Positions 23,901-35,900 of a DNA stretch of 64,000 nucleotides are shown here, piece after piece; position 1 is the stretch's first letter; each line of letters opens with the position of its first letter. The notes beneath the pieces were generated by a model that saw nothing but the letters and a program-made list of their open reading frames with translations, searched no databases and was not told the DNA's origin. Source of the DNA: Lycocorax pyrrhopterus obiensis (taxonomy: Eukaryota; Chordata; Aves; Passeriformes; Paradisaeidae); the NCBI GenBank assembly GCA_014706295.1, contig JACSVZ010000008.1:22733659-22797658 (forward strand), written 5' to 3'. The translations under genes were made by a program, and so were the position numbers.

Positions 23901-26900
23901 GTCCCCTTCCCCTTGTGACGTCAATGTCCCTTGCAGCCTTTCCCTAGCGTGGGGCTTTGTGGACGTATTCCTATAGGGTTGCAAGTCCCTGCTGTGCTGT
24001 GTGTTGTGCCTTGTTTAGGATGTCTCTAAACCTGGCTCAGCCAGGCAGTGACCAGTGCAGCAACCAGTGCAGCATCCCCTGCTGTGGGTCCCCCTCACAC
24101 TGGGACACTGTCATACCGTGGTGTGGAGACACTCTGTTGGGCAGCTGCCCCCCTTTTGCAGGGTCATAGCCTGTGTAAGATGGGGGGGCTCGGTTTGGAG
24201 GAGATGGCCCTTCTTTTGGGGAGCAAGAGGTGAGGTTCCCCTATGCCAACCCCAGTACAGGGTTGGTGGGAGGTGGTGGTGCTCTTGCCCCTTCCCTTGG
24301 GGCTCCTTCTTGAGGTATTGGTAGGGACTGGACAGTCTGGCTGTTCCTGGCTGTATCATGGCTCCACCCTCTTTTCCATCCCTGAGGGAGCAGAAGCTGT
24401 AATTTCCATCAGGTCCCTTTTTGTTCACTTCCTTCCGTATTAATAAGAGATGAAATTTATGAGATTATAGAGCCTGGATGGATTCAGAACTGATAGAATC
24501 CTGCTGCTGTCGGGTGTGAATGCACTGTAGAGATGGAATACAGCTGGGAAAATGGGACTTGGGGAAGGGATGTTGTCTTGAGTCTGCACAGACCATCTCA
24601 GGCTGGCTCTGGGAGCAGGGAAATCCCACTGCCACCACACTCCAGTCTGTCTTCTGGCTCTGACATACTGTGTAAGTTAGCAGATCACTGCCAGGCTGAG
24701 CTTTGGACCGAGGAGCTCTTAGCCTGGGTGGTCTCGGAGTCCTGACTCCTCTTCCTCTTATCTTTGCATCCGTCCTTGTCTCCTCCCCGGTGTGGAGTGA
24801 GCAGAAGTGGATGCCTGGAGATGCAGGATACTTGCGGTGCTGAAGGACTGATGCCCAGGGATGCAGGATGCTCACAACACTTGACAGTGGGAGTGGATGG
24901 CTGATGACCAGGGATGCAGGATGCTCTCGGTGCCGGCTTCCCTCCGGAAGAAGCATCCTTGCCTGCTCTTGGAGAGAGGCGGCCCTGGGATGCAGCAGTG
25001 CCTCATTGGTCAGCGGGACCTGTGGAGTCTGCGGGTTGCCATACCAACCTGCCTCCGGTTCCCGGCCAGCCGGGGCGTGAATTGCCGGGTCGAGCTGGTG
25101 CCAAGGGGCGGATCAGGAGTCAGGGGCAACCCGAGGCTCTGCCAGCCAGGGAGGTGTCCATCCGCCTCTGCCGGAGAGCTGGCTGGCACCACCGGGCTCC
25201 CCGGCACCCCGCATCACCCTGACGTTGCTCCCCGCCGCTCCCCGCAACTTTGCGGAACGGAGGGGGCCGGCGGGCGGGCACAGCTCGGGGGGGCGAACCC
25301 GGACACCCCGCTCCCTCTCAGCGGTCAGCTTTCGTGAGCCTGAGCCCCTGGAGAGGCACCGCCGCCGAACCCTCTGTCCCACTGCCCACCTGCACCGGAG
25401 CATCCCCGCGCCAAACTTCCCGCTGCCCGCCGCCGGGGAGCGGGGCCGGCGGCTGCCGCGCTGCCGGGCGCTGCCGCTGCCCGCTCCGCCGGGCTGGACC
25501 GGGCGCCGATGCCCGCAGGCTCGCTCCGGGCAGAAAGGTTCAGTCCTCCCCCGGGCATCGCCCGCTGCTCCGAGGAGCTGGGGGGCTGTTTGGCGGCCGG
25601 GAGGGAGTGCGGCTGGATCCCTCCCCAGCGCTGGGAGCTGGAGCCATGAGCCACTGCCAGCAGCGCTGCAAGAGGCAGCTGGGCCGGGTGATCCGCTTCT
25701 TCTACCAGTTTGTCACCGGGACTCTCTCCCAAGGTAGGTGCCGCCCTGGGGGACACGGGATCTCTTTTATGTGAGAGGGGGTGTCTGTCGGGTGAGCTCT
25801 GTGGGGTTATTTGGGGAGGGGAGAAATGCTGTTTAGGTGCTGAGTGCTTCAGCCTCTGGCGGAGGGGTTGTACTGAGCTCCGGGTGGAGCAAAGCTGAAA
25901 ACGGTTCCAGGAGGCAACAAAAGCCCCCGAAGGCCCCCTGTGGCCCTGGGATGAGGGGAATGTTTTATTTGTGGAGGGGACTGATGCAGTGTCAAGCATG
26001 AAAGAACTGCTGTACAAATAAATTGCAGCTGTTCCCTGACATGTCAAGGAATCTGACTCCTCTGGGGCTGGAGCTGTGCCCTCCATCTATCTCGGCAAAG
26101 AAGCCCTGGGTGTGCCCCATGAGCCGGGGCAGGGACACACCCTGGTGCCTGCATCTACCGGTGCTTTTGTCCTGGGATGCTTGGTCCTGGGGACAGAGCT
26201 GCATGCTGTGTGCTCGTGGGTTGCTGTCACAGCCATGGCAGGACCCTCACCCCTGTGCCGGTCCCTGCACTGCCCTGCCAGCTGCCCAGAGCCCCCTCCT
26301 CTGGGTGTGAACACAGAACCACCTCCTAAACCCAGTGAGCACATCTCAGGGCGGTCATCATGCGCCTGTGTATGCTGGGACTCTGGGTGCCCTACTCCTG
26401 CCCCTGTCCCTGTGTCCCTGTGCAGGGACAAAGTTGCCATCCCCATGGCCTAGCCCTGCTGAGGACCAGTGGGCTGCCCCTCTGGGCTCCGACAGTGCTG
26501 GGAAGGGATTCACTGTACCGTGAGTGCAGGGAAAGCCTTGTTAGGCCAGTGTGGCAGCGTCACGCCTCGGAGCAGGGCTGGGACTTGCACTGCTTTTGCC
26601 AGGACCCAGCCTGCCTGGGAAACCCCTCCCACGTTCTGTCCCTTCCTTGCCTGGGGAAACCCCTGTGTCTCCACAGCCTGTGCCTATCCTTGGGGCCAGA
26701 GAAATGTGGGGATAGCATGGAGATGCACTTGGCACGGCCCTGGAGGCTGAGACGTGGGAGCAATATTTGACCTGTGAGCCATGCCCAGCTGGCATGCTAC
26801 CTTCCTGCCCACAGGGACATGAGCCCTGGGATGGAGGCTCCTGGTCAAAGCAGGGGACAGCCCCCCAAGCCCAGCAGCACGCCCGGCTCTGGAGCCTGGG

Positions 26901-29900
26901 TGTGCTGCAGGCAGTGCCAGGTCCATCCCCGCTAGTTGGCTCCATTGGGTACCAGCCAACTTGCCCAGAGTGGAGGGAGCGGAGGATGATGAGTCAGCTG
27001 AGTCCAGCCCAGGGCATGAGGGGCAGAGCTGCAGGTGATGGAGCAAAGAGGGAATGGGATCTCACGATGCTCCCAAACCCCACCACCTGCAAGGATATCC
27101 TGCAGGTCCTTCTCCCAGTGTCCTGGGCTTTCCAGCTGGATGCTGTGGCATTGGGGCTCTAGCAGGTGTCCCTTGGGACTGGGTCTCTGGAGTGGCCACG
27201 TGTGGTGCTGAGCAGGACCAAGGGCTTTCCCTACAGCCCTGCTGGGTGTGCAGGGGATTGGGATGGGCACAGAGGGCATGGCTGGCTGTGGAGCACTGAC
27301 TACCCTCACCCTCTTCTTGGTGTCCTCCCAAGCTCTGGGACAAGCCAAAGTGGGGTGAACCCCGAAGCTGGGCAGCTCTGAGTTGGGTGTGGGATGCGGG
27401 GCTTGCACAGCTTTCCCCTCTGCAGCATCCCCTCCTCCCCAGCTGCTGCTCCAGTCCTTGGGTCACCAAGATGCTGACCCCTCTCCGGCTCTTATTCTAC
27501 CCCATCGTTCCCTTTTGGGGGGCAGTGACCCCCTGTCCTTCCTACACAGGTGAAGGAGGTCCTGTGGAGCTCACTGCAGAAGGCACTGGGTGCCTGACCG
27601 GGTGGGCCTGGGGCAAGGGGTCCCCTGGCTGGGTGCCCTGGGTAACTGGCCAAGGACAGGTTGCCAGAGGGGAAAGAGAAATGACTCAATCAATTAACCA
27701 GATTAAAACTGTGACTTCACCTCCCAAAAATAGCATTTCACCAATATTTTAATGTGCTTATTAATAATCTGCTCGCGCTCTGATTAGCAGCAAGGTAATA
27801 AGGGATCAGCTTTAACCTAAATTTAACTCTCCCTAATGGATGATGGCCCCGAGAACCAAAAAAAAAGGAGAAATTCCTATCCATCAGGCTGGCCCCCCAG
27901 CAGGTCAGGAGCACCCAAGGGACCTGGGCAGCAGCTAGCTGCCCAGCTGTGCCCGGGGACCATCACCTCATTGTGGCCCAGCAGGTCCTATGGCACATTT
28001 TGTGGATGTAGTGCCCTAACACCCTGCAGCACTGGGTGAAGAGCACTTTAGGGGTAGCCACAGGGGTGGCTCTCAAGGAGGGCAGAGCCTGGCCACAGTG
28101 AAGATGCATGGTCCTCTCCTGAAGAGACGGGTCCCTTGATGATAGATGATTGCCCTGCTCCATCCCCATCTGCTCCATCCTGCAGTTGGGGACAGTTCCC
28201 CATCCCCAGCTGCTGGTGGTGCTGGGAGGATGGAGACAGGGACCTGCTACCTGATGGCTCTGGGTGTTGCCCCATGTGTGCCTGTGGCACACTGTGTGCG
28301 TGGAGCTGCTTTTTGGGCAAGAAAACCCACTCCAGGGGTTATTTATACACCACGCAGCAGGTGGCTGGCGGGGCGTTTAAATTTAGCCGTGTGGCAGGGC
28401 TGTGCTGCTGGCAACACCGGAGAGCCAGGGCAGGGGTGGCTGGGTGGGGGATACTTCACGGCTGTTATTGTCACAGCCCAAAGTGGGACAGGCAGCATGG
28501 ACTCAGTGCCAGCCCGGGCTGCCTGTCCTGGCACAGCTGGTCCTGGGGCAATGTTACAGGGCCTGCTGCTCTCCCCAGTGCTGAGCCATGGGCACTTTGC
28601 CATCCTGTCCTGTGTCACCTCTGGATCCTCAGAGCAGCTGATCTTGGGGGAGAGAGAAGGGAGGGAAGGAGGGACACATCTGGATGCCTGGATTCTGCTC
28701 CCTGAAAGGGGTACAGCTGGAGCAATGCTGTACTCCTGACCCACACCCGGGTGGCCACACCCCCTGGCTGTGGGTGCAGGGTAGGGATGGGACATCTTGT
28801 ATGCAAAGAGGGTTTGGGATGAAACACTTGAGTCCAGCGTGTTCCTCAGCCATATGTCCCATGGGGCAGCAGATAGGGCCAGGTGCTGTGAAGTGACCAG
28901 AAGTGTCTCAGGCATGGGTGCAGCTAATCCCACGTGGTTTGGGATCTGTGAGTGAGTGTGCCCAAACCCACAGTGGCATTGTCTAAATGCACCCGGCATC
29001 ACAGAGCAGGAACCAGGCTGGTTGGCTCTGACTTCAGGCTGGGAAAAACAGATGCTGATCGAAGACATCCCTGGGGAGGTGCTGTTGTGGGACACAGGGA
29101 ATGAGATGCCAGTGCCTCTCTGCCAGACCCAGCTCTTCAGGATGGCAGAACTGCAAAGACACCTTCCTTCAAGGCCCCGTGTCTGGAGCAAGGACAGACA
29201 CAGGCATCAGCAGAGATCCTGGCAGCATCATTCTCTAGGGAGCTCCGTTTCCAGGACTCTCAGCTTCACCTGTGGTGTGGCAGCAAGGGGCCGAGCCCTG
29301 AGGATCCCAAGGTCGTCAGGGAACTCAGAGCAGCCCTTGGGCTGTGGTGATGCCTTGCTGGCCCCATGGCGCTGAGACACAGCCACACGTGTAATAAGCC
29401 CCGTCTGTTCTCTGCCCCCTGCTTCCTTCTCCTGGCTGATGGTGCCACTCTCCCCCCGGGCCAGGAGGGTTATTTTTAACTGTTTGCCATGTGCTGTCTG
29501 AGCACAATTAAGGTAATTGGTTTGGGAGCCTGGCTCTCACACAACGCTCCCAATTACCTGCCTGCCTGCCCGTGCGGCCCCCCGCCTCCCTGCCCGCGGT
29601 GGCCGGCTCCTCTGGCAGGGGAACTGCCGGGACAGGGCTGCCCCAGATAGCACGGCGGGGCTGGGTGGGGGCACGAGCGGGCACAGGGGATGGAGCCATG
29701 GAGAGGACATCCCTGCACAACGACAGCCTGCTCTATGCCTCCCTGATTGCCATCCTCCTCCTCATCTCCTATTGGTTCACCACTCGCTGCTTCAAAATCA
29801 TCAGCGGCATTGAAGGTACGGGGCTGGGGACATGGGGGGACAGGGTGGCCCGTCCCGTCCGCTTCCACAAAACAAGTGGTGAGGCGAGCCGCTTTGGTGT

Positions 29901-32900
29901 GGGAGAGGTGGACTGGGGACTCCCTCTCTGCCTCTCTGGGAGACCTTCATCTCCTCCTCAACCACTTCATTTGTTCCTCCTGGCCCTGGTCCTGCTCTGC
30001 TGTGTGTGAGAGCAGCCGGTGGCAGCCCCGGGGCTGAGCTGTGGCTCAGGGCTGTATCCAGGGCTGCTCCGGGGTCCACCATGCTGCCGGTGTCTAGAGA
30101 CTGCTGCCCCTCTCTGTGAGAGGGGATGCAGATGGACTCTCTGGAGCCTCCCGCTCTTGTAGGGTGCCCAGAGCTCATGCTTGGGCCTCAATCTGCATTT
30201 TGGGGCTCTGGGTCCCTTTGGGCGTGACCCACATCTTTGGTCCTCAGCTGGTGTGCTGGGGAGCTCTGGGATGTGGTGGGGGTCCCAGTTTCCGCAGTGA
30301 AGGGTCACTCCAAGCCCTGCTGCAGTGGGATGTGAGTGCTGGCGGTTTACAGGGTGAGACCCTAAGGCAAGGAGCAGGGCAGGAGGGGTGAAACTGGCAT
30401 CACGAGTCTGGGGATGTGCAGAGCCTCTCCTGCCCGGGGTGTGCATTGCTCCATCCATCCGTGAGACTTCTCTCTGCACAGCTCAGCCAGGGCCTTGAGG
30501 CTCTTTGCACGGCATGGCCAAACACTGACTGGCTGCAGGGGCAAGGAGCACCCCTGGGAGCAATGCCCCTCAGTGGGATGGGGGCAAAGCCCTGTGCCAC
30601 ACTTGTGGTGGGGTACGTATGCTTTTGAGCATCCCCTGCGGGCAGCTGCGGGTCTGGCTCCATTGGTGAAGTCCCATGTGTGTTCCCATGTGTCTCCTCC
30701 ATCCTGGGGGCAGCTCCAGATGGAGTAACATCCCCGGGGACCTTGGTGAGGTGATGGGGTGGTCCTTTGTCACACCTAGCCCATCTGGGGCTGCCCTTGG
30801 TCAGAGGGAATATGCTCTGGGGAGTTTGGTGGTGCTGGGAGCTGGGCACAGTGTGTGGCAGTGGGACATGGGACCAGCGCCGGGTGCCTGTGCTGGTCCT
30901 GGTGGGATTCTGTGTCATGCTGGCAGCAAACAGTGGAGAGTTTTATTAATGGCTCCAGCATGGAAATGTGTAATCCTGACATGGCGGCCAGTGGGAGAAT
31001 TATCACTGCTCCGCTGGGGAGGACAGCTGGTACGGGAGAGGTACAGGGGCAGGTGGGGAAGCTGTTGCTTGGTGACTGACCTGCCACTGTGCCCTTCACC
31101 CCCAGCATCCCACAATGCTGTCAGAGATGCATGAGGGCCTGATGATGGTCTGTTCACATGGGCTCAGCGGGTTCCCTTTGCAGAGATGCTGCCCTAAACC
31201 CTCTGGATCAGGCTGGAAGGGCTCCTCTCCCTCTACGTCTGGCCAAAACTCAGTTGCTAAAATAGACTCATGGCCTGCAGGACAGGCATCGGCACTGGAA
31301 GCAGCTGGAGGCTTGAGGAGAGGATGGGTTGTAACTGGGGCTCAGCAGGAAAAGTGGCTTTAAAAATGCAGTTGACATCCGTGGGAAACTTCCTGCAAGA
31401 GTGCAACAGGTCTGTGCCACCCCAGCCCGGAGGGATTGACTCGAGGGCAAAACAGGGAGGCAGACACATGAAATCCAGGCTCAGTGCCTGGAAACTCACC
31501 TCTTTCCAAGAAAAGGAAATGCCAGGTCTGAAAACTTCCAGCCTGAGGAATGTTTCCTGAGGGAAGACATTCAGCTCTTTCCCCAAGAGGCCCCTGATGC
31601 ATCGCTGGCATCTCTGTTGGTGTTAGAACAACCTTGGGAGCGTGCCCCAGGTGGGCAGGAGATGCTGAGCCCAGTGGCATGGAGCCACTAGATAGCCAGG
31701 CTATGCCACGACCTGGGACTGACACACCAGCCCTCTCCATCCCCTGCCAGGGGACAAACCTGCAGCCTACTGGGCTGGAAATGGGGCTTCCTGGGAGACT
31801 GGTGTGGGGCAACCCTGCTGGGACCTCTTGCTTGGGGTCTGCTCCATAGCCTGGATATGGCCACCCCGCTGTAGCTGTGGCAGCTGGCCTTGCTCCTGGG
31901 GTGAACTGGGAAGGGTGGGGGGCAGCAGTGGCATGGGGGCAGCCCTGCTCCCTGTTTACCACACTTGTGCTGGAGTTAGGACTGGTCTTGCATCATGCAC
32001 CATGTGGGAATTATCCGTCTGGAGATGGGCAGTGCTGGTGGCATCCCTGGGGGAAGACCCCAAGGGGTGCTGACCCCTGGTAATAGGCAGTGACCACAGG
32101 CACCTGGATCCCTGGTCCCTGTGGCTTGTGATCAAATAGCCAGGCAAGGGCTGGAGTGCTGTTAAAAAAGAGCAGGGGAACTCAGTTTAGCCCCGTTGGC
32201 TGTGTGTGGATGTGTGCTCAAGGCACATGGATGCACAGGGTCACCCTCTGTTTCCAGCTGCTCTGTGACCTTGGTACATCTCCTCCTCTCCTGCTCATTG
32301 CTGCACCACTTGGGGGTCTGGCAGTGTCTTGGGCATCCCACATCTATTCCCAGCCTGTTCTCCCAGACCTGCTCCCCATCTTCCCTTGGTGCTCCCAGCA
32401 AAACAGGTGGACCCATCTGCTTGCTTGGAAATGGGGCAGTTGGAGTTGTTGCCCCAGACACTCTCCAGGAGGGAGACATTGAGATGTTCAGCTAAGTTGG
32501 TCCCCATGGGGCAGACACATGTCTGGGGCACAGAGGACAAACCTGAGTCATCCCCATCCTGGATGTTTTGCCAGTGCCCAGCGTCCTGCCCCTCCCCGTG
32601 TCCCCCCCGGGAACCGAGTGCCTTTTAATATCTGTGGCCCGTTTCCTTAGCAACTGCATTAAGCAAATCGATGGAGGTGGTGTCATTGGAATGGGAGGGC
32701 ATGCCTTCTTTTCCCCCCCCGACCCCCCCATCCCTGCCACCCCCCACGCCTCCCTCCACTTGGCCTCTCTCCACTCTTACTCACAGGCACTGCCCTGCTC
32801 TGCCTGAGCTCTCGGCCGTGGCTCCCTGAGCCTCCTGCCACAGCCCCAAGCTGACCCCTCACTCGCCCATGGCTGATGGCGGGTGCCCCTGAGTAGGGGG

Positions 32901-35900
32901 TGGCAGCTGAACCCCCACCAGGGACACAGGCAGGTGTCCCTGGGGATGTGGGGTCTGGCAGCTGAGGTGCTGGGGTGAGGGGGCTCAAGGACTGTGGTGG
33001 GGAGGGGTGGGGGGTGAGGGGCCATGAGACACCCCCACCATGAACCTGGAAGGCCTCGAGATGATTGCGGTGCTGGTGGTCTTGGTCCTCTTCGTCAAGG
33101 TGCTGGAGCAATTTGGCCTCTTCGAGCCTGTGTCCTTGGAAGGTAACGGGTGTGGGCAGTGCTGTCATCTCTGGGGACACGAGGGGCAGGCGGTGGGTGT
33201 CCAGAGCTGCCCTCAAGGATGCTCCAGGGCTGCTGCATCCATGAGATGTCCTGGGACATGGTGTCCATCGGCTGCTTGTAGGGGCACAGGATGCAAGGAG
33301 CAGAGCATCCTGCCTGTCCCAGTGGCTGGGGATGTGGGGAGGGGACAGGGCAGGCAGGGTGTCTGCTGTATGGTGGTGACTTTGATGTGTGCTGGGGTGC
33401 TGTGGGCTGGGACTGTGCATGAGCGTATATGTGGGCACCAGCGTGTTTCGCAGCCCCTCCACAGGAGCAAGGTGTTCCCAGAGACTGTGGTCACCTCACC
33501 CTGCACGTGAGGTGTTGGACTCAGTACCAGACTGCAGAGCAGCCAGGGTCAGGCAGGATGGGTGCATGCTGGGCTCCCTGCTCCTGGCTCTCCCCAAGGC
33601 CCCCTGTGGCCCTTGGGCAGGGTGGGGGGACACATAGCTGTCCAGCTATGGATGGGCTGTGCGAGGCACTGAGTGGTGTGCACGGGACACACTTGGCAGA
33701 GTCTGGATCCACTCGAGGGACTCCGCTTTGTGCATGGTGGGAGGGAGGTCAGGACTGCTTGGCTTGATGCTCCCTGGACTCCCAGGGTGATGGTTGTGTG
33801 AAGGGTCCCCCCCAGCCCTGCCCAGCCCCTGCCCATGCCTGCACACCCCTCTCTGAAGGATGCTGCAGCCTGCCCGGCCCCTGGTGTTGTGGCATGCACA
33901 GGGTGAGGAGGAGACAGAGAGCTTCCCTGGTCTACTGGTGCCCTGGGATACTCTGCTCTGGTCCTCCAGCACTGGCTCCCACACGGGCTGGGTGTAGTGA
34001 TGAATGCCCCCCTCCACAAGCAGTGGAGCAGGCAGCACCCTGAGGCTGCACCTACCAGTTGGCTGTGCCTGGGGATAGGGAGGGAGGGAGGAGGCAGATC
34101 AGGAGGATCTCTCCCTCTGATCCTGTGAACCTGATCGAAGGACAGGAAAGGTGGGTGGAAGTTTTCCTTACTGCTTAACTGCTTGCTAAGTCCCTGTGCT
34201 CCAGCAGCAGCAGCACTCCTAGGTGGATCATACCAGGAGGGAAACTGAGGCAGGAGCTGACCTAACTGACAGACATCCTGCCTTGTGAGTGCCTGGGGAG
34301 GGCATGCTGACTGTGCCCAGGGTGGATTCCCCCTCCCCAGTTCTGCTGGTGATTTGGGGGTGCCTCCCCCAGACCCACCTTTCCCCCTTCCCAGTGCTTT
34401 TGCTTCCCCGTGTAGCTGCCCGAAGCTTTGGGCCAAAATCGGTGGCATTGATTGCAGCTGTTCTGCAGCTCCCAGGTGCAGTGGAAAGAGTGGAGACAGA
34501 GAGCAACCCTGCTGAGGGGCTCAGGACAAGGCAGGGGCTGCTCCTGGCCTTGTGTGGCTCCTCTGTTTCCTGGGGCACACTCCTTGTCCACCTGCAATCA
34601 ACTTTTCCCTAGCATGGGCCAGAGCAGGACATCGGAGATGGGGTGTCCTGTGTCCACCCTTGTCCTGGTCATCTGTCACCTGTCCAGAAGGAACAGGGGC
34701 ATGCCTGTCCCCCTCCACCCACACTCCCATGCTGAGGAGCTGCAGTTCCCTCTGGCTTGGCTGGAGATGTGCTCCAGCTGTGAGGGTGGGAATGGGATCC
34801 AGGTGCCCTGGATTGCCAGCAATTGCTCCCATTGCCTAAAGGGGCCCAGAGGAGAGGAAAACGTCACTTAAGGGGCAGAAACTGGCTGAGGTTAAGCTGG
34901 GCTCTGGGCCCTGTATGAGGAGTCCTGTGTGTGAATGACAGTGGTTTGGGATGGGGGTGAGATGCTGTTGCATAGGTCACTTCCCCTCTTGACTCGAGAG
35001 GCAGCAGGTAGGATTTTGCTCTCCAGGGAAGGTCCCAGGCAGTGTCTGGGGCTGGAAAATACTGTGCCCCTCCAGGGGTTGTTTACAAGCTGTGGTTCGG
35101 TCAACAGTGACAGCCCAGAGACCGCAAAGAGCCTGAAACCAAACACTAATGGCTCGGGTCTGCTAATGGACACTGGGCTCTGCCACCTGCTCTGGAGCCA
35201 TCGATGCTGCCGGCCGTGCTTCCCCTGCCCCGGCTGCTGGCCCATGCTCTCCCTGCCCCATCCCTGCTGGCTGCCTGCCGCGGCTGTTTCTCTGCCCAGG
35301 CTGTGCTGGTTGTATCCCATGGATAGATTGTGCTGGGAAGTGTCGTGCCACCACAGTGATGGGCTGGGAATGGAGCAGCTCCAGAGGGGACCAAGCCAAC
35401 CTCTCTAAGCCTGGGGAATGGTTCAGCGGGAGCATCTTGCAACAAGGTCCTGGGGGAATTCCAGGCTTGCTTCGTTGCCAAAGTCAGCTGGATGAGGCCC
35501 CAAGCACCCCATCCTTCATTTGGAGATGGCACTTTGCTGAGAAAGGGCTTGGATAGAAGTGCTGACTGTCTGCAACCCCTTGTCCTGTCTGCTTGGCACT
35601 GTACCCCCTTGGATCCTGCCACAGGCTTGGTGGCACAGGCACAGCCACCGTCTGGCAGCAGCAATGGAGCATCTCCCATGAGTGCACTGTGCTCCAGGAT
35701 CTTCAGGGTGATCAATGCTGGAACTGACGTTGTTTACCAGCTGGATAATCAATGATGGACTGTGTCACCCCACCTCTGCCCTGTGCTGTCATGCCTGTCC
35801 CCAGTGCCCAGCGTCCTGAACATCTCCTGGCAGACCCATGTAGGAGGCTCTCAGACCCCTGCCGAGAGCCTGCTTTGGCCAAGCCCTCAGGGTGGGGCAG

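Larger units (their letters stand above)
5667..25645 (+). other. KCNIP2: KCNIP2 intron 1, first part
   Basis: About 20 kb between the classical first exon and the next supported alternative first exon. It is GC-rich and almost free of recognisable repeats. It contains scattered AT-rich islands (listed separately), a short minisatellite at 22,451-22,491 and another at 24,811-24,926. I found no exon here with family resemblance. Two frames ending at good phase-1 donors, at 8,362-8,458 and 21,054-21,150, are treated as doubtful. Confidence 0.7.
25734..29697 (+). other. KCNIP2: KCNIP2 intron between alternative first exons
   Basis: GC-rich intron with no supported exon. An AT-rich block lies at 27,680-27,850. 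Promoter-like motifs for the next exon lie at about 29,470-29,560. Confidence 0.65.
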
